A stretch of 64,000 bases of DNA from Annona cherimola (Eukaryota; Streptophyta; Magnoliopsida; Magnoliales; Annonaceae): positions 59,263,174 through 59,327,173 of the forward strand of contig CM059975.1 of NCBI GenBank assembly GCA_030490835.1. The letters are read 5' to 3'. Each line of letters begins with the position of its first letter. Position 1 is the first letter of the stretch. The notes below the pieces were generated by a model that saw only the letters and a program-made list of their open reading frames with translations, did no database searches and was not told the DNA's origin. Shown here piece after piece: positions 44,490-56,340 of this stretch. Position numbers and translations under genes: made by a program.

Positions 44490-45921
44490 TGGACTTAACT
44501 AGTGAAATTGCAAATCAAATATTGACATTTGATGATTAACAACTAAATTGAAATGAGATTACTAATATCATTTGAGTTATATACATATAAGATAAAACTT
44601 ATTAAACAGTGTAGATAACTGAAGTCACATCCTGAGTTAACTCCATATGTGACTTGGGTGAAATTGCAATCCAAATTGATCTCAAAAGTGACCTCAAATG
44701 AAGTTTTGGAGATAAAAAGTTTTGAAGGTAAAATGCATAAATGAAGTAGCAACTGAAGTCGACTTCATATATGACTTGAGTGGAGTCGTAGACAAAGTCA
44801 ACCTCCGCCCACGACTTGGAAGAGGCACATTAGGGATAAATCTCTATCGAAAAAAGGCACTTGAAATCAAAGCCAAAGTTGACCTTAAATACGATTTGGG
44901 TGAAGTCCTACCAAAAGTTGACCTATATATGACTTGGAAGACAATTATTTGAAGAACAAGTTTCCTAAGAAGAAATCTCAAGTTGAAGTGAATTATCAAG
45001 TCAACCTCAATTGCAACTTGGGTAAAGTTGCACTTGAAGTCGACCTTAATGGCAACTTGGGATGTAAACATGAAATATGATCTTGGTTAAAGAAATACTT
45101 GAGTTGAAGTCGATGGCCAAGTCGACCTTAGCTACGACTAGGGCAAAGTCACAAGTGAGGTCAACCTCATACATTACTTTGATCTTACGGTGATAAAATT
45201 TTTGAACGGTTGATGCATTAAATGTACACCACCTATCCTCAAACGCTCAAATATATTTAAAGGCTATAAATAACTCGTGAAATGAAGTTAATGAAGTAAT
45301 CTAGAACATTCATTATTCCTTCAACTACTATCTACTAGCATTAAAAGCTCTATTAAAGAAATTTCAAGTCAAGCTCTCAAGATCACTACAAAAGTTTAAA
45401 AGTTCATCTCATTTTTTCTTCTTCTTCAAAAGAGCTTGCTATGCTACAATTCTTACACAAATTATAGTTACTTTCATTTGATTATTTATTAGGTGTGTTA
45501 ATACTTGGCTTGGTATTGGAGACCAAGGCTAAGGTGTGCAAACAAGCAAAAGTTTAGTTAGGGTGATACTCTCCTACTGCTTATGTTGTTTTGTAAAAGG
45601 CTCTCTAGAGCTAGAACTTAGAAGAAAGCAAAGCCTCTGTATCGTATTTGAAAGGAATTATTGAAACCTAAGGCACAATTGGTGTGTGCTTGGCAGAGTG
45701 GAGTAGAGAGGTTGCTTAAACCATAATAAAAATCTCTTTGTTCCCTTGTGCATTGTTTCCTTATGTACCTAATCTTTCTTTCCTTGCTCTCTTATTTCAA
45801 TTCTTTATGTTTCAATGAAGAGGAATTAATCTACAAGAGATTAAGTTTTAATATAAAAAAATTTTAATATGCCCAATTCGCCTCTTTCCTCTTAGATAAA
45901 ACCACTTATTCAGGACCAACA
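44490..45921 (+). repeat. Right LTR of the 7.8-kb copia element
   Basis: 1,432 bp, TGGACTTAACTAG...CAGGACCAACA. It keeps the AAGTCGACTT-rich array (44620-45190) and the CTCTCTAGAGCTAGAA block. The sequence directly after it (45922 on) is the right part of the interrupted dispersed repeat. Confidence 0.8.
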
Positions 45922-46320
45922 ATGTTTAGTATTATTTATTTAGCTAAGAGACCAAATTCTATTAATACACATGCACTACGTTTGCTTAAAAGTATATATA
46001 TATATATATATATATTCACATGTGTAAATTATGAAAAATGCTTAGAACCACTCACATATGCATTACAATATAACAATGCTTATCTCGTTATATTTTAGAC
46101 AGTTTAGATATTGAAAATATAACTTTGAAATTAATATTTACATTTTATTATGTTAAATTTGCAAGTTCGTGAATGGGGCTCATACACAATAAAAGAGTTC
46201 GAATAATAATATAAATGATGTTAAATACAATAGATAGAATAAATTTTTCATCAACCATTAAATGTGTAAAAATAAATGAAGTCACATAGAATAGAGGTTT
46301 CATAAAAACATAGCCCATAA
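45922..46320 (+). repeat. Right part of the interrupted dispersed repeat
   Basis: Collinear with about 17516-17945. It contains a (TA)n run at about 45991-46013 not present at the other copy. Confidence 0.6.
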
Positions 46321-46399
46321 TTAGGCTGAATGAGTCAATGTTGATTGCCCTATATGGTAATTTTTATATTAAAATTGTGGAATAGGTCCAACTCCCATA

Positions 46400-47820
46400 C
46401 TTCAGTAGCTTTGATGAAGAATGGGCAAGACCTCCACCTTTAATAAAAAAATATCAATATCCTTACATAATTCAGAAAGAATACATTCTCCCCTCCATAT
46501 ACATATTCCTATACCTTGTTGTAAAGCCAACTTTACAATAATATGTGCAACATTGTTACCAATGGAGAGATGTTGTACATTCACATGATTTAAATTTTTT
46601 GCTCAATTCCTTGATTCTATCCACCAACAAAGCAACTAGAGATAGTATCTGCCCATCATTTTCAGTCATACTCTTCAAAATGAGGGAGTCACTCTCACAA
46701 GTAATCTCTGTATAGTTTAACTCTGCCAACCATAACACACCAAACAATATTGCATACGTTTCAAGTTGTAGTAGGTTTGCTTTGCATCTCTACACCCAAC
46801 TTTTATAGCTAATAACTCCCCATCCCACCCTATAATCGCTACACCTATTCCACATAAAATCTTCATGCCACAAATACCTACGTCAACATTTAATTTGACC
46901 TTACCATGAGAGGAGATATCCATATTGCTTAAGGTATCTATCCACCCAAATTCCTCTATAGCAGCCAATGAGTTGAGTTGCATTAATGGATAAGGTGCTT
47001 ATTCCAGTATATAATGGAGCAACGGAGATTGAAACCTCTCCAATGTTGCCAACATTCTGGTAGAACCATAATCTCCAGCAAGAAACAATAAATAGACCAA
47101 CATAAGTTTTAAGTTTGCCATTGTGAATGCATGCATCAGCTCTATCAAATTAGTGAGATTCTATTAAGTAAGTTGCCTTACTGGTGATCAAAGGCCTCCT
47201 TTATTTTTTTAACAAAACTAGATGAGACGAAATAGATCTTCAGATTCATTGAGGAAGAAACTACACATAATTGGTACCCTCTTGTTCGTAAGTTAAGTTT
47301 TGTAAGCAAAGAGTCGTTGATCAATTGCCACCCAAAAATTAAAACTTTTGGGGGAAGTTAAGGCTCAATAATAATTTGATGGTGTCTAATTTCTTCTTTC
47401 TTAGCTGAGATTTGATGTGTTAATCCATTTTTGGCTCTTTTTTTCAAAAGGTGATAGGCAGATTTGACTATGGAATTGTCATCTTTTTAGTACTCCAATA
47501 TACATTATCTTTTGATTCCTAAGATGTAAGGGGATCCATTTGATTATATCCCAACCACTTCCCCAATAAACCATCTTAATCTTAGCGTCATTCCACCTCT
47601 CATTCTCCCTATCAATAAAAGCAATAACCTTTACATCTTAAAAACTTTCTAGCATCAATGGTCCAACTTTTGTAACTCCATATCAGTCATTTGTCTTCAA
47701 AGAATCTAACCTGAAGTCCATTCCTAATATGCCACCTGCACCCATTTTTTTAATAAGTCCTTAACTACTATGATGCTTTTCCAAGTGCGGGATGAATGAG
47801 GTTGAAGTTTACTATTAAGT
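46400..47820 (-). pseudogene. LINE ORF2 3' part: zinc-binding region and RNase H
   Basis: The minus strand, over several frames, shows the post-RT part of a plant LINE. WKSIIVVKDLLKKW lies near 47770 and RFFEDK near 47690. VKSAYHLLKKRA lies near 47460, then PPKVLIFGWQLINDSLLTK near 47340 (the reverse-transcriptase zinc-binding segment). The RNase H fold runs from about 46930 to 46400 with GKVKLNVD, CGIGVAIIGWDGELLA, ITCESDSLILKSM and GNNVAHIIVKLAL. Many stops and shifts are present. It is non-functional. Confidence 0.8.
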
Positions 47821-47824
47821 TATT

Positions 47825-49125
47825 TTCATACTATATATTTAGAATGATAATTGGATGAGAATGTAAGTGATTGAGATGATTTGTAACATATTTTGATTGA
47901 TTTAGCTTTGTTTAGCACAAAAGATTCACAATTGATTGATATGTGCGAATTCAGATGAAATTGGAGCAAAACTCGTACTATCCTTAAAGAGTTGAAGCAT
48001 GATAACCAAGACTCACTCAATTTGATGATTTTGAAGAATTAAAATGAGGTAAAATAGTGATCAAAACAGCTTAGAACGGGTTCCATTTTAGGTCTAGTAC
48101 AAAAGAATTCGGAGCAAATTGAGCACTCCAGAGGTCCACACAGTTTGGTTATGTAAAATCATATGCAATTCGGACTCTATGCGCAAGGAGTTGTGAGATC
48201 TCTATATAAACACCTCCTAAAAATGCCGCAAGACATCTTAGAATGTCCCTTAAGCTTGGTTTGAGGTCTGAAGAGCGAGAGATGGCGAAAAGTAGAAGAG
48301 AGAAGCGATGCAGCGTGTTGCTTTAAGTGTTCAAGATACCATCGAAACTTCTAATAAATAAGCTTTTTTATTTTCTTTTGAGTATATTATCTTGTTTATG
48401 ATAGGTTTGAGATAAAATTTTATTTTATATTTGGATTTAAGTATAAACATGCTAGGCTAAACTCTTAATTTGAGGTTTAATATGTGTGTATAATGTAGTA
48501 GATACTGTGATTTTGATTTATTTATAAATGATATTATTGTTAATTTAATATCTTGTGATTATAATGCTTACTTAGTGTTTCAGCTCGCATTTTGCCAATG
48601 ATTCTCATATATTAGGTGATGGAATTGAAAGGTAGAAGTCTAATATACAATAATCAAAATATTAAACCTGAAATCTAAGACTATGAGAATAGATATGATG
48701 ACCTTAAAGAATCCCATGAACGACCACATAATTTAATGAATCATAAGTAACTTAAGCCATGAGAATAGGTGATTAAAAATATATTAGGATTAGACCTTGC
48801 AAGTTTTGAAAGAAGGTGTAAGGATAATTTAGGATTTGTTCTCCTTTAATACATAATATCCGAATCAAATAAGCACTTCACGTATTCGTTGCAAAAAACG
48901 TATATGAAATCCTAGACTCTAGGTACTCGCATCCTCCGACTTTTAATTCCTCATTCTGCGTTCTTAAGTTCAATCTTCGTCTTTTCTTATTTCTTTCCTT
49001 TTATTTTATTCCCTCCGTGTTTCATATGTGTTTAAATTCAATGTTTTAAGTCATGAATTTTCTATGAGATTGATATTTTATATATTATAATCTATGATCC
49101 GTGCACTTGTAGAAAGATAATGAAC
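47825..49125. mobile_element. Unclassified 1.3-kb insertion within the LINE
   Basis: LINE sequence stops near 47820 and resumes near 49130. The insert has no coding capacity. It has a promoter-like CTCTATATAAACACC near 48190-48205 followed by a more GC-balanced stretch, an arrangement seen in solo LTRs. Exact ends and a target duplication were not resolved. Confidence 0.35.
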
Positions 49126-49129
49126 ATTT

Positions 49130-49248
49130 ATAATTCTAAAAGTCGCTGTTTCTAAAATATCCTGCTTCGAGAACCTTAAAACATAAAGAATTCTGTTGAG
49201 TTGTCAACCTTGATGCTTATTTTGCCAAAAGTTCAAGATTGAAATTCT
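49130..49248 (-). pseudogene. LINE ORF2 middle fragment
   Basis: The minus strand reads KNFNLELLAK followed by a stop, then ASRLTTQQNSLCFKVLEARYF, the segment that follows the GGLGFRD box in plant LINE ORF2. It is directly continuous in frame with 53250-53290 once the solo LTR and one copy of TCATA are discounted. Confidence 0.8.
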
Positions 49249-49253
49249 TCATA

Positions 49254-52200
49254 TGTGAAACCCGAACCCAAGTAGGCCATATGTACGCATTGAACATGTA
49301 TTTGATGATTATTTATGAATTATGGAATTATGAAGGTATTTTATGATTTTTGCTAATTATGGCAATTAGGATTATGGGTTAGCATTAATGATGTGATTAA
49401 GCATTTTGAGCCTAAATGAGACAATGAGGTTAGAATGAATTATTTGTGATTTAAAGGTGCAAATATATCATGAAAAATCATTTTCCATTATTTAAAATGA
49501 ATTATGGAAATTAATATGGAAATTGACAAGTGTGATGAAAAATATTGAAAAATTCATAACTCAACGCCTAAAAGGCGGATTCAAGTGAAATTTGAAATGA
49601 AAATTGTTAATATTAGGCTTGGTATTATGGAATAAAAATATTATGAAAATTCTTGATGAAATGAGAATTATGAATTTTTTTAAGTATATGTTCATTTCAA
49701 CCGTTAACTTTAAACGGCTATATCGGGAGCTAGAAAACTCGGATTGAGTTGAAATTTGAAACGGTTGAATGAAATGGTGAGATATTTATTTCGAATGGAT
49801 TGGATTGTGCATAAAATATTGGGAAAATTCTTGCATTGAAAAAGGTGGGCAAGTTTGACTTATGCACCCCAAAAGTACCAAAGCATTAATGATGGAGTAC
49901 CATACATAAATGCTTGATGCAAAAGGGAATGTGAGGTGTCCATTGCAGGGATTTTTGGAGGGAAATTATGCATTTAAATAAAATACATAATTCCATGAAT
50001 TATCCAACCATTTAATGCCCAAAATGATGAAGCTATGAGAGCATAGGCAAGGTGGCCAAGGAGGGACGTCCAAGGGCTGCTAGGTGGCCAATTTTTGATT
50101 TTTTTTATTTTTCAAAAATGCTTAATGGTTGCAGGGATGCAAGTACATAATTTTTGCAAGCAATAATGGAGATTTTAAGCAATTAAAAAATGCAAAAAGG
50201 TAGGAATATGCTGCTGAAAACGTGGGTTGCATTGTGGGTGGAATAGTGTGCAGAAAAATGGCAGTTTTAGCCATTTTATTAATTTTTCTTAACACCAAAT
50301 TTATGGAGGAATTAAAGGGTGATTAGGAGCATAAATTACCCATGTTTATACATGAAATAAAAATGAAAAATGGGATGCAAAAATCTGGACAGATTTGGGC
50401 GTGAATTGGCTATGCAGTTTACGGTCAAAGTGATGCAGATTTTATGGTTTTTGGTAAAAAGTAAAAATGCATTTTACTTGGCCCAAATTCACCCACCTCA
50501 TATGGTAGATAAGGGAGCCTTGAATAGGGGTGGAATTGCAGCACAAGTGGGCCCCATTGCTGGAAAAATTCCAGCAACATGTATAAGTCCTTTGCATGTT
50601 AAGTTGAGATGAAATTTGGGAACATTTTCTAAGTGCTGAAAACGTCCAAGGGAACCAGAAGAAACTCACGAATTTTCCCAAGGAAATAGGGGAGAAAAGC
50701 AAGGGAAAAAGGAAGGAAATTTGAAGAAGAAATTACTTCAAGTTGCTAAGATTTGATTTGCTACAAATCCAAGTAAGTATGTGATGATTTTGGGGTTGTT
50801 TAACTTGAGTTCTTAAACTCAAAACTTGGAAATGAAAAGCATGCTTAAAGAATCTGTAAAATGATATTTTAACATGCCTTTGCATGAATATGGATTGGGT
50901 ATTAAGTTTTAAGCATTAATTTTTAAGTTAAAGTTAATGGAAATGGAGTTATGCATGCATAAGGGATGAAAATCCAAGTTGTTAAACCCTAAATCTCCAA
51001 GACAAGTTGCTGTTTTGATTAAGCTATGAATCATGTATTTATGCCAAATATATGAGGGTTTATGCTTAAGTGATGAAATTTTAAAGTTATGGAATGCAAA
51101 GTGTCGATTTGGACCTAATTCCTACGTTTATATGCTTAATATGTTATGGGAATGGACTTGCATGTTTTATGTATGTTATATAGGGTAAAATACCCTAGAT
51201 TTAAGGTATTATGGATTTCCAAAAGATTTGAGAAAAATAAACCCTAAATCTGATTTTTATGAATTTTTGAAGTAATGCATGTATCGAGTGAAAACGGGTC
51301 TCAAAACGTGTGGGTTACCTGCTGTTTTGAGAAATGGAAATGTATGAATGTTGAATATGTGTTAAACCCTAGAAAATGGGTTGAGAAAAATGGATATATT
51401 TCTGAAAAATTCGGATTTTAGGGCTGCCCATAGTTATGTGTCAAAGACACGTTAAACGGGTGAAAAACGGGTTCCAAACTTGCTGTTATGGGAACCTATG
51501 AAGAATGGATTTTAAACCCCATGAAAATACCTTAAGAAAATTCGTATTAAAGGGTAATTAACCTGCTGAAAAATGGATTAAATTTCTGAGTTAAGAAATT
51601 TTATGAAATGCATTATGTTTGAGTGCTAAATGAGCTTATGTGACGAGATAATGGTAAACGGGTGATGAATGACCTATGAAAAATGATTTTATGCAAAAAT
51701 GCATGAAAATAAGATGAATTTCATGTATATGGATCTGTTTGAAATAATATGACATTAATCCAAAATTTTGGACTTGATTTATGAAGCTAAGGCAATGTCA
51801 TGTACGTAGAAGAAACACCCATATATGTGTGTTGGAAAAAACGGAAAAAATGGCAAAGTAAGCTTAATGAAGCTATGAATGATGTGTATGAAATGAATTT
51901 TATGATATTGGAATGAATACCCTAATTTTAGGGTTATGTGTATATGATATGTTGTATGATAGCCGAATGCGTGTAAAAGGTGCTAATATGTGCAAATTAA
52001 GCCATATATGTGTATGCTGACTTATGAAGTCGAATAAATGATGTGTGTATATGGAATGGGTTGGAAAACTAAGTAAAATATGAGAAAAGGGAAATGTATG
52101 AAAAATCATATCATTTTCATGTAGGCAAAGGCAAAGAGAAAGTGGCGGAGGAAAGCTAAGAAGTTCAAGTAAGCAAGCAAATTTTCTAAAGGATTTTTGC

Positions 52201-53244
52201 TTTTCTAAATTATTTCCGTAAATGCAATTTGTATTCTAACTTGTTTGATGAAACTATGAAATTATTTCTAATGGGTTTAAGGATGGCCATCCCTTAGCAA
52301 AATAATGTTGAAATGTTATTTTATTTCAAATGCAATGATTATGAAATGTTTCTTTTATAAATGCTATGGAAAAAGATGTGAATTAATGTTTATGGTTGAA
52401 AAATCATGCTAGCATGTCAAAGATGGATTTATGAAAAGATCATGTGCACAGGATACGAGATCCACTTGAAGGGTGTAAGCGGACCGGTTGTCCCCCCTTG
52501 GTGTGACCAAGTCGCTTGTAATAGGCCGATGGCTGGCGGCGCCCTCTCTGAAATGGGAGTTAACGTGACGCATGGTCGCCTAGCTAGCTTCCATCCTAAG
52601 GGAGAAATTATGTTCATGTTCATATTTTTCATATGGCATTATGCATATGAGACCCGTGATGGGTACAGGATTTCATGTTTTCAAGATATACCTTTGAATA
52701 AGGTAAAAGATACTTTCCAAGTTGATTTTAAATGATAAATGTTGCCTGAAAAATGCAAATAGCTTGCTTATTGAGTTTCGACTCACGTTTTCATTTTCCA
52801 AACCTAAAGACAGGTGATGGACAGGTTATGGCGAAGGAGCAAGCACCGGCATAAGGAATCCATGGAGAAATTCGTGTTATGCAATTATGTGAAATGATTG
52901 TAAATTTATATGCAGTGTTTTATGTTGAATAGATGTAAACTATTTGAATGTTTTGAATGGATGACTATGTTTTATACATGCAGTGACATCTGATTTAGGC
53001 AAAAGATGAAATGTCACTGAACAGCATGTTTGTATGAAAGGAATGATTCAAAATGACTTAGAAATGTATGAGAATGAATTTATGATTATATGAGGTGTTT
53101 TATGAACTCTATATGACCACAATTAACAGGATAAACATCCGATAAATCCCGCCATGTGACAGGGCAACAATCCTGATCACGTTTACCAATCAATCTGATC
53201 TTGAGGTAAGGGCTAGGATGTGACACTCGGTTTGGGGCGCCACA
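49254..53244 (+). mobile_element. 3,991-bp solo LTR with perfect target duplication
   Basis: It starts TGTGAAACCCGAACCC and ends GGGGCGCCACA, flanked by TCATA at 49249-49253 and 53245-53249. Both flanks are LINE coding sequence. There are no long terminal direct repeats inside and no supported coding frame, so it is best explained as a solo LTR left by LTR-LTR recombination. A GC-richer patch at about 52440-52600 stands out from the AT-rich body. Relatives in the window are 1-2267 (minus) and the 179-bp derivative at 32275. Assignment to a Ty3/gypsy (Del/Tekay-like) family is inference from length and wording of the ends. Confidence 0.8.
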
Positions 53245-53249
53245 TCATA

Positions 53250-54600
53250 TCTCTAAACCCCATTCCCCCTCCTGCTTTGAATTTACATATATCTGACTAG
53301 GAAACCCAACTTGTCTTCCTCCTACCTTCCTTTTCACTACCCCAAAATTCACTTATCAATGCATTTAGGTTTGCACATGCCTTTCTAGGAAGAAAAAAAC
53401 TCATGGTGTAATTAGTTATTATTTGTGCCACTTCTTTAATGTGAACTTACTTCCTTCCCAATGATAGGAATTTATGCTGCCATCCTTAAAGCTTGTTCCA
53501 TACCCACCCTTTCTTTAATACTTTGAAAAACTTGCAATTTTGACCTGCTAAGCCACGCTGGCAAGCTAATATATATTTGGATTTTCTTATCCCATGCCCC
53601 AAACAACCATTCAATTTTAGCCTTAGTTGACTCCTTTGTATTTTGCTGTAAAAGAAGGTTGTTTTCTCTATATTAACTTTTTGACTAGTACATATATGCT
53701 CTTAGAATATTCTTCAATTGTTCAATTCCATCTCCCGTTGCTCTAACAAAAAGGAGTGTATTTTCTGTAAAGAATAAGTGAAAAATATGAGGCTTGGATT
53801 TACTAATACTCATTCCACTAATTTGATTTTGGGCCTGAGCTACTCTCAACAAAGATGATAGGCCCTATTCATATACAAGGAAAAGATATAAAGGCAATGC
53901 ATCACCTTGCTTTATGCCTCTACTTGCCTTGAAAGGGTCCATTTTGGAACCTTTTACCACTACACAATATGTTGCTGTTGAGATACATGAAAATACTTAA
54001 TCTATTCAAACATTACTAAACTCCCAACATCTGATAACTTGACAAAGGAAAGACCACTCCATTTTATCATATGCTTCTACCATAACCAGCTTGATAGTTC
54101 CTCTAGCTCTCCCCTTGTTCTCTACCATAATGTGCGAAGAGCTTCATAGGTAATTAACATACTGTCTATTATAAGCCTACCAAAAACAAAGACACTCTGA
54201 TTAGCTAAAATGAGTGTCAGAAGACAAGTCTTAAATTTGTTCACAAGGATATTTGCAAAAATATTTTATATAACATTATATAAGCTAATTGGTTGAAATA
54301 CTCTCATACTGCTTGCACATGATTGTGACCAAGAAGATATTGATTTGATTTATCCTTTGCATCCATTCCTGCCTTACATTGAAATCTCTAATCCATGAAG
54401 TTCTTTATATGCCTTGTATCTCTTTTTCCCCCAATAGTGACTTATAATGTTAAAAGAATCTTACCGGTCAACCAACAGGTCCTGGTGCTTTTAAGAGGTC
54501 ATTTCCTTTATTGCTTGATGTACTTCCTCTCTTAAGAGGGGAGCAGTTAAGGCTCTATTTTGTTCATGGCCAAATGCTCAATGACTTTCCTGCAAACTAG
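53250..54600 (-). pseudogene. LINE ORF2 reverse transcriptase, degenerate
   Basis: The minus strand shows LTAPLLREEVHQAIKEM near 54530 (start of the RT domain), VMVEAYDKMEW near 54080, and a QGDALPLYLF-like stretch near 53900. The active-site region reads FFTENTLLF near 53765, where active relatives have FADDTLLF, so the catalytic Asp pair is gone. A GGMGFRD box lies near 53260. The N-terminal endonuclease is not found upstream. Confidence 0.75.
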
Positions 54601-55640
54601 AAAGTCCCAAGAGATGTCTTAGTTGTGAATTTTAATTCAAGTGACATCACACATTTTGTAATTTACAGTAGCACCGACAGGCCAATCAGCAGCATCCAAA
54701 AGCAACCGGTCCTTTCAATGGTAAAGACATGGAACTTAGAACGTAGAGTGTGGAAAGTAAGGAAACCTACACAGGCTATGTGCAGGCAATGGAATCCCAA
54801 GGCAATTAGATTAGAGCCGACCCCCTGATTCCATAATTATAAATGAGGGCCCCTACCTTCAAGTCAGACATCAACACAAAAATCAAAACAATAAAATTTC
54901 ATGAGGTGGAGGTTTGCACTTCATATCTGTGTGATGTAAAATTTATTTTACTTTGTAGTTGCTTTCATTGCTTTTTAATTATGAAATTTTAGTTTAAATT
55001 TACTGCTTTAATTACTGCATTTTAATATTTATATTAAATTTAATGCATTTTTCTTTATTATTTTCTTATATTTAATTTTATTTTTTTGTTTTTTAATTGG
55101 TTCCTTAGATTATATTTAATTTATTAGTTATGGTTTTCTTTCCTTCTTTTTTATCTCTCTTCTTTTCTCTCTCCTCTAATTAATCTCTCACTTTTCTTCC
55201 TCAATCTCTTCTTTCTTTGCTCTCTTTTCCTAATCTTTCTTTCTCTTCTTTTTCTCCTTCTCTTCTTTCCCCTCTTGGTCTCTCTCAATCTTCTCTTTCT
55301 TTAATCTATCTTTCTAATCTTTTTTATCTTCTCTCTCTAATTTCTTTCTCTCTTTCTAATTTCTTTCCTCTTACTCCCTCTTCTTCTCTACCTTCTCCAT
55401 TTTTTCTCTCTTCCTAATCTTTTTCTCCAATTTCTTTCCTCTCTCTCCCCTCTTTCTCTCTTTTCTCTTGATGCATGTTAATCTTAAATAATTCAGACCT
55501 GCATCGCCTTTTTGTGGATTTGAGCTGACTTACGATTATTCTATGCTATCTTCTGTATAGTGTTAGTTTTAATGTGATTCAATTATTTTAATTAAATTGG
55601 TGATCATAGTGCTCTTAATAACAAACATTTGATTTGCATC
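54601..55640. other. Spacer with pyrimidine-rich tract
   Basis: No gene. Where the LINE endonuclease would be expected there is unrelated DNA, including the polypyrimidine tract annotated separately. Confidence 0.4.
55140..55462. repeat. Polypyrimidine tract of about 320 bp
   Basis: The plus strand is almost purely C and T, built on TTTCTCTC, CTTTCTAA and TCTTCTT words, broken by regular TAAT interruptions. The apparent open frame at 55217-55417 is a Ser/Leu/Phe low-complexity shadow. Confidence 0.85.
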
Positions 55641-56340
55641 ACATACCTCTTGCTCTTCATTGATCAACTCTATTATGTCCTTAGGCCCAACCACCTGCCC
55701 TTCTACCCTCCCTAGTGTCATTTGCTCCATCAATATATTTCTTCCGTGCCACCCTTAGACCCTTCTTCCACTCTTTTTGTAACCCGATAGCCCTATGCCC
55801 CATCCTAAGATAATTGTCATAAGGTAATGTACCTTTCACCAAGTTTTTTCCCCTATGCATACAAAGCTTCATAGCTTAAAACTATGTCCAATTTGGACGC
55901 GCTGGAAGCAGAATTGTGGTAGCTTATCATACTAAAAAGGAAGCCATTTTCTTTCCTGTGATTCCCCTTGAATATGCATTCCTCTTCGAATAGGGTTTCT
56001 ATCATCACACTCCAAACTCCAATTGAATTCCGAGAACATAATCAGTCACTTGCACTTTGCAGCACTTCTCAAATGAGGAACTAATAAGTTCCCCCAAAGC
56101 TTCCTCATCAATAAGATAGGGAACTTCATTACCTTGGATTTAGAAAAGTGATATGTGCAATACAAGTTCCTTCTTGCTCAATTGTGTAGTAATTTCCTTG
56201 ATGATCACAAGGTGTTTGTCAAAAGCCAAGGACCCCTTCATAATAGACCACATTTCCTCCTTCTGCTCAAATTGAACTAGGTAGAGATTCTTCTCTACAT
56301 CAGTAAAAATTAACTTACCATTGATTTTCCACAATCACTT
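55640..56340 (-). pseudogene. LINE ORF1 remnant (DUF4283-like)
   Basis: The minus strand, 56334-56140, reads a DUF4283-type module: LYLVQFEQKEEMWSIMKG, then SLAFDKHLVIIKE. A degenerate zinc-knuckle-like zone lies near 55900. KGTLPYDNYLRMG near 55830 corresponds to the motif after the knuckle in plant LINE ORF1. These proteins bind RNA of their own element. Frameshifts separate the parts. The position upstream of ORF2 on the same strand fits a single LINE. Confidence 0.6.

Larger units (their letters stand above)
38131..45921 (+). mobile_element. Ty1/copia element with 1.4-kb LTRs, gag only
   Basis: The two LTRs (38131-39549 and 44490-45921) share their start (TGRACTWAACTAGTG), the AAGTCGACTT-rich array, the AGCTAGAAYYTAGAAG block and the end ACYAACA. 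A primer site, TAGTATCAGAG (39552-39562), follows the left LTR. Gag remnants occur at 39564-40580 and about 43080-43850. No protease, integrase, RT or RNase H is found, so it would need enzymes from a relative. A 2.4-kb insertion (about 40600-43070) splits it. The LTR length and gag type suggest the SIRE/Maximus side of copia, which is inference. Confidence 0.8.

Noticed and set aside
52406..52735. 109-codon open frame in the solo LTR
   Set aside because: Lies in a GC-richer patch of a non-coding LTR; related sequence wording is known from non-coding LTRs and no protein signature is seen.
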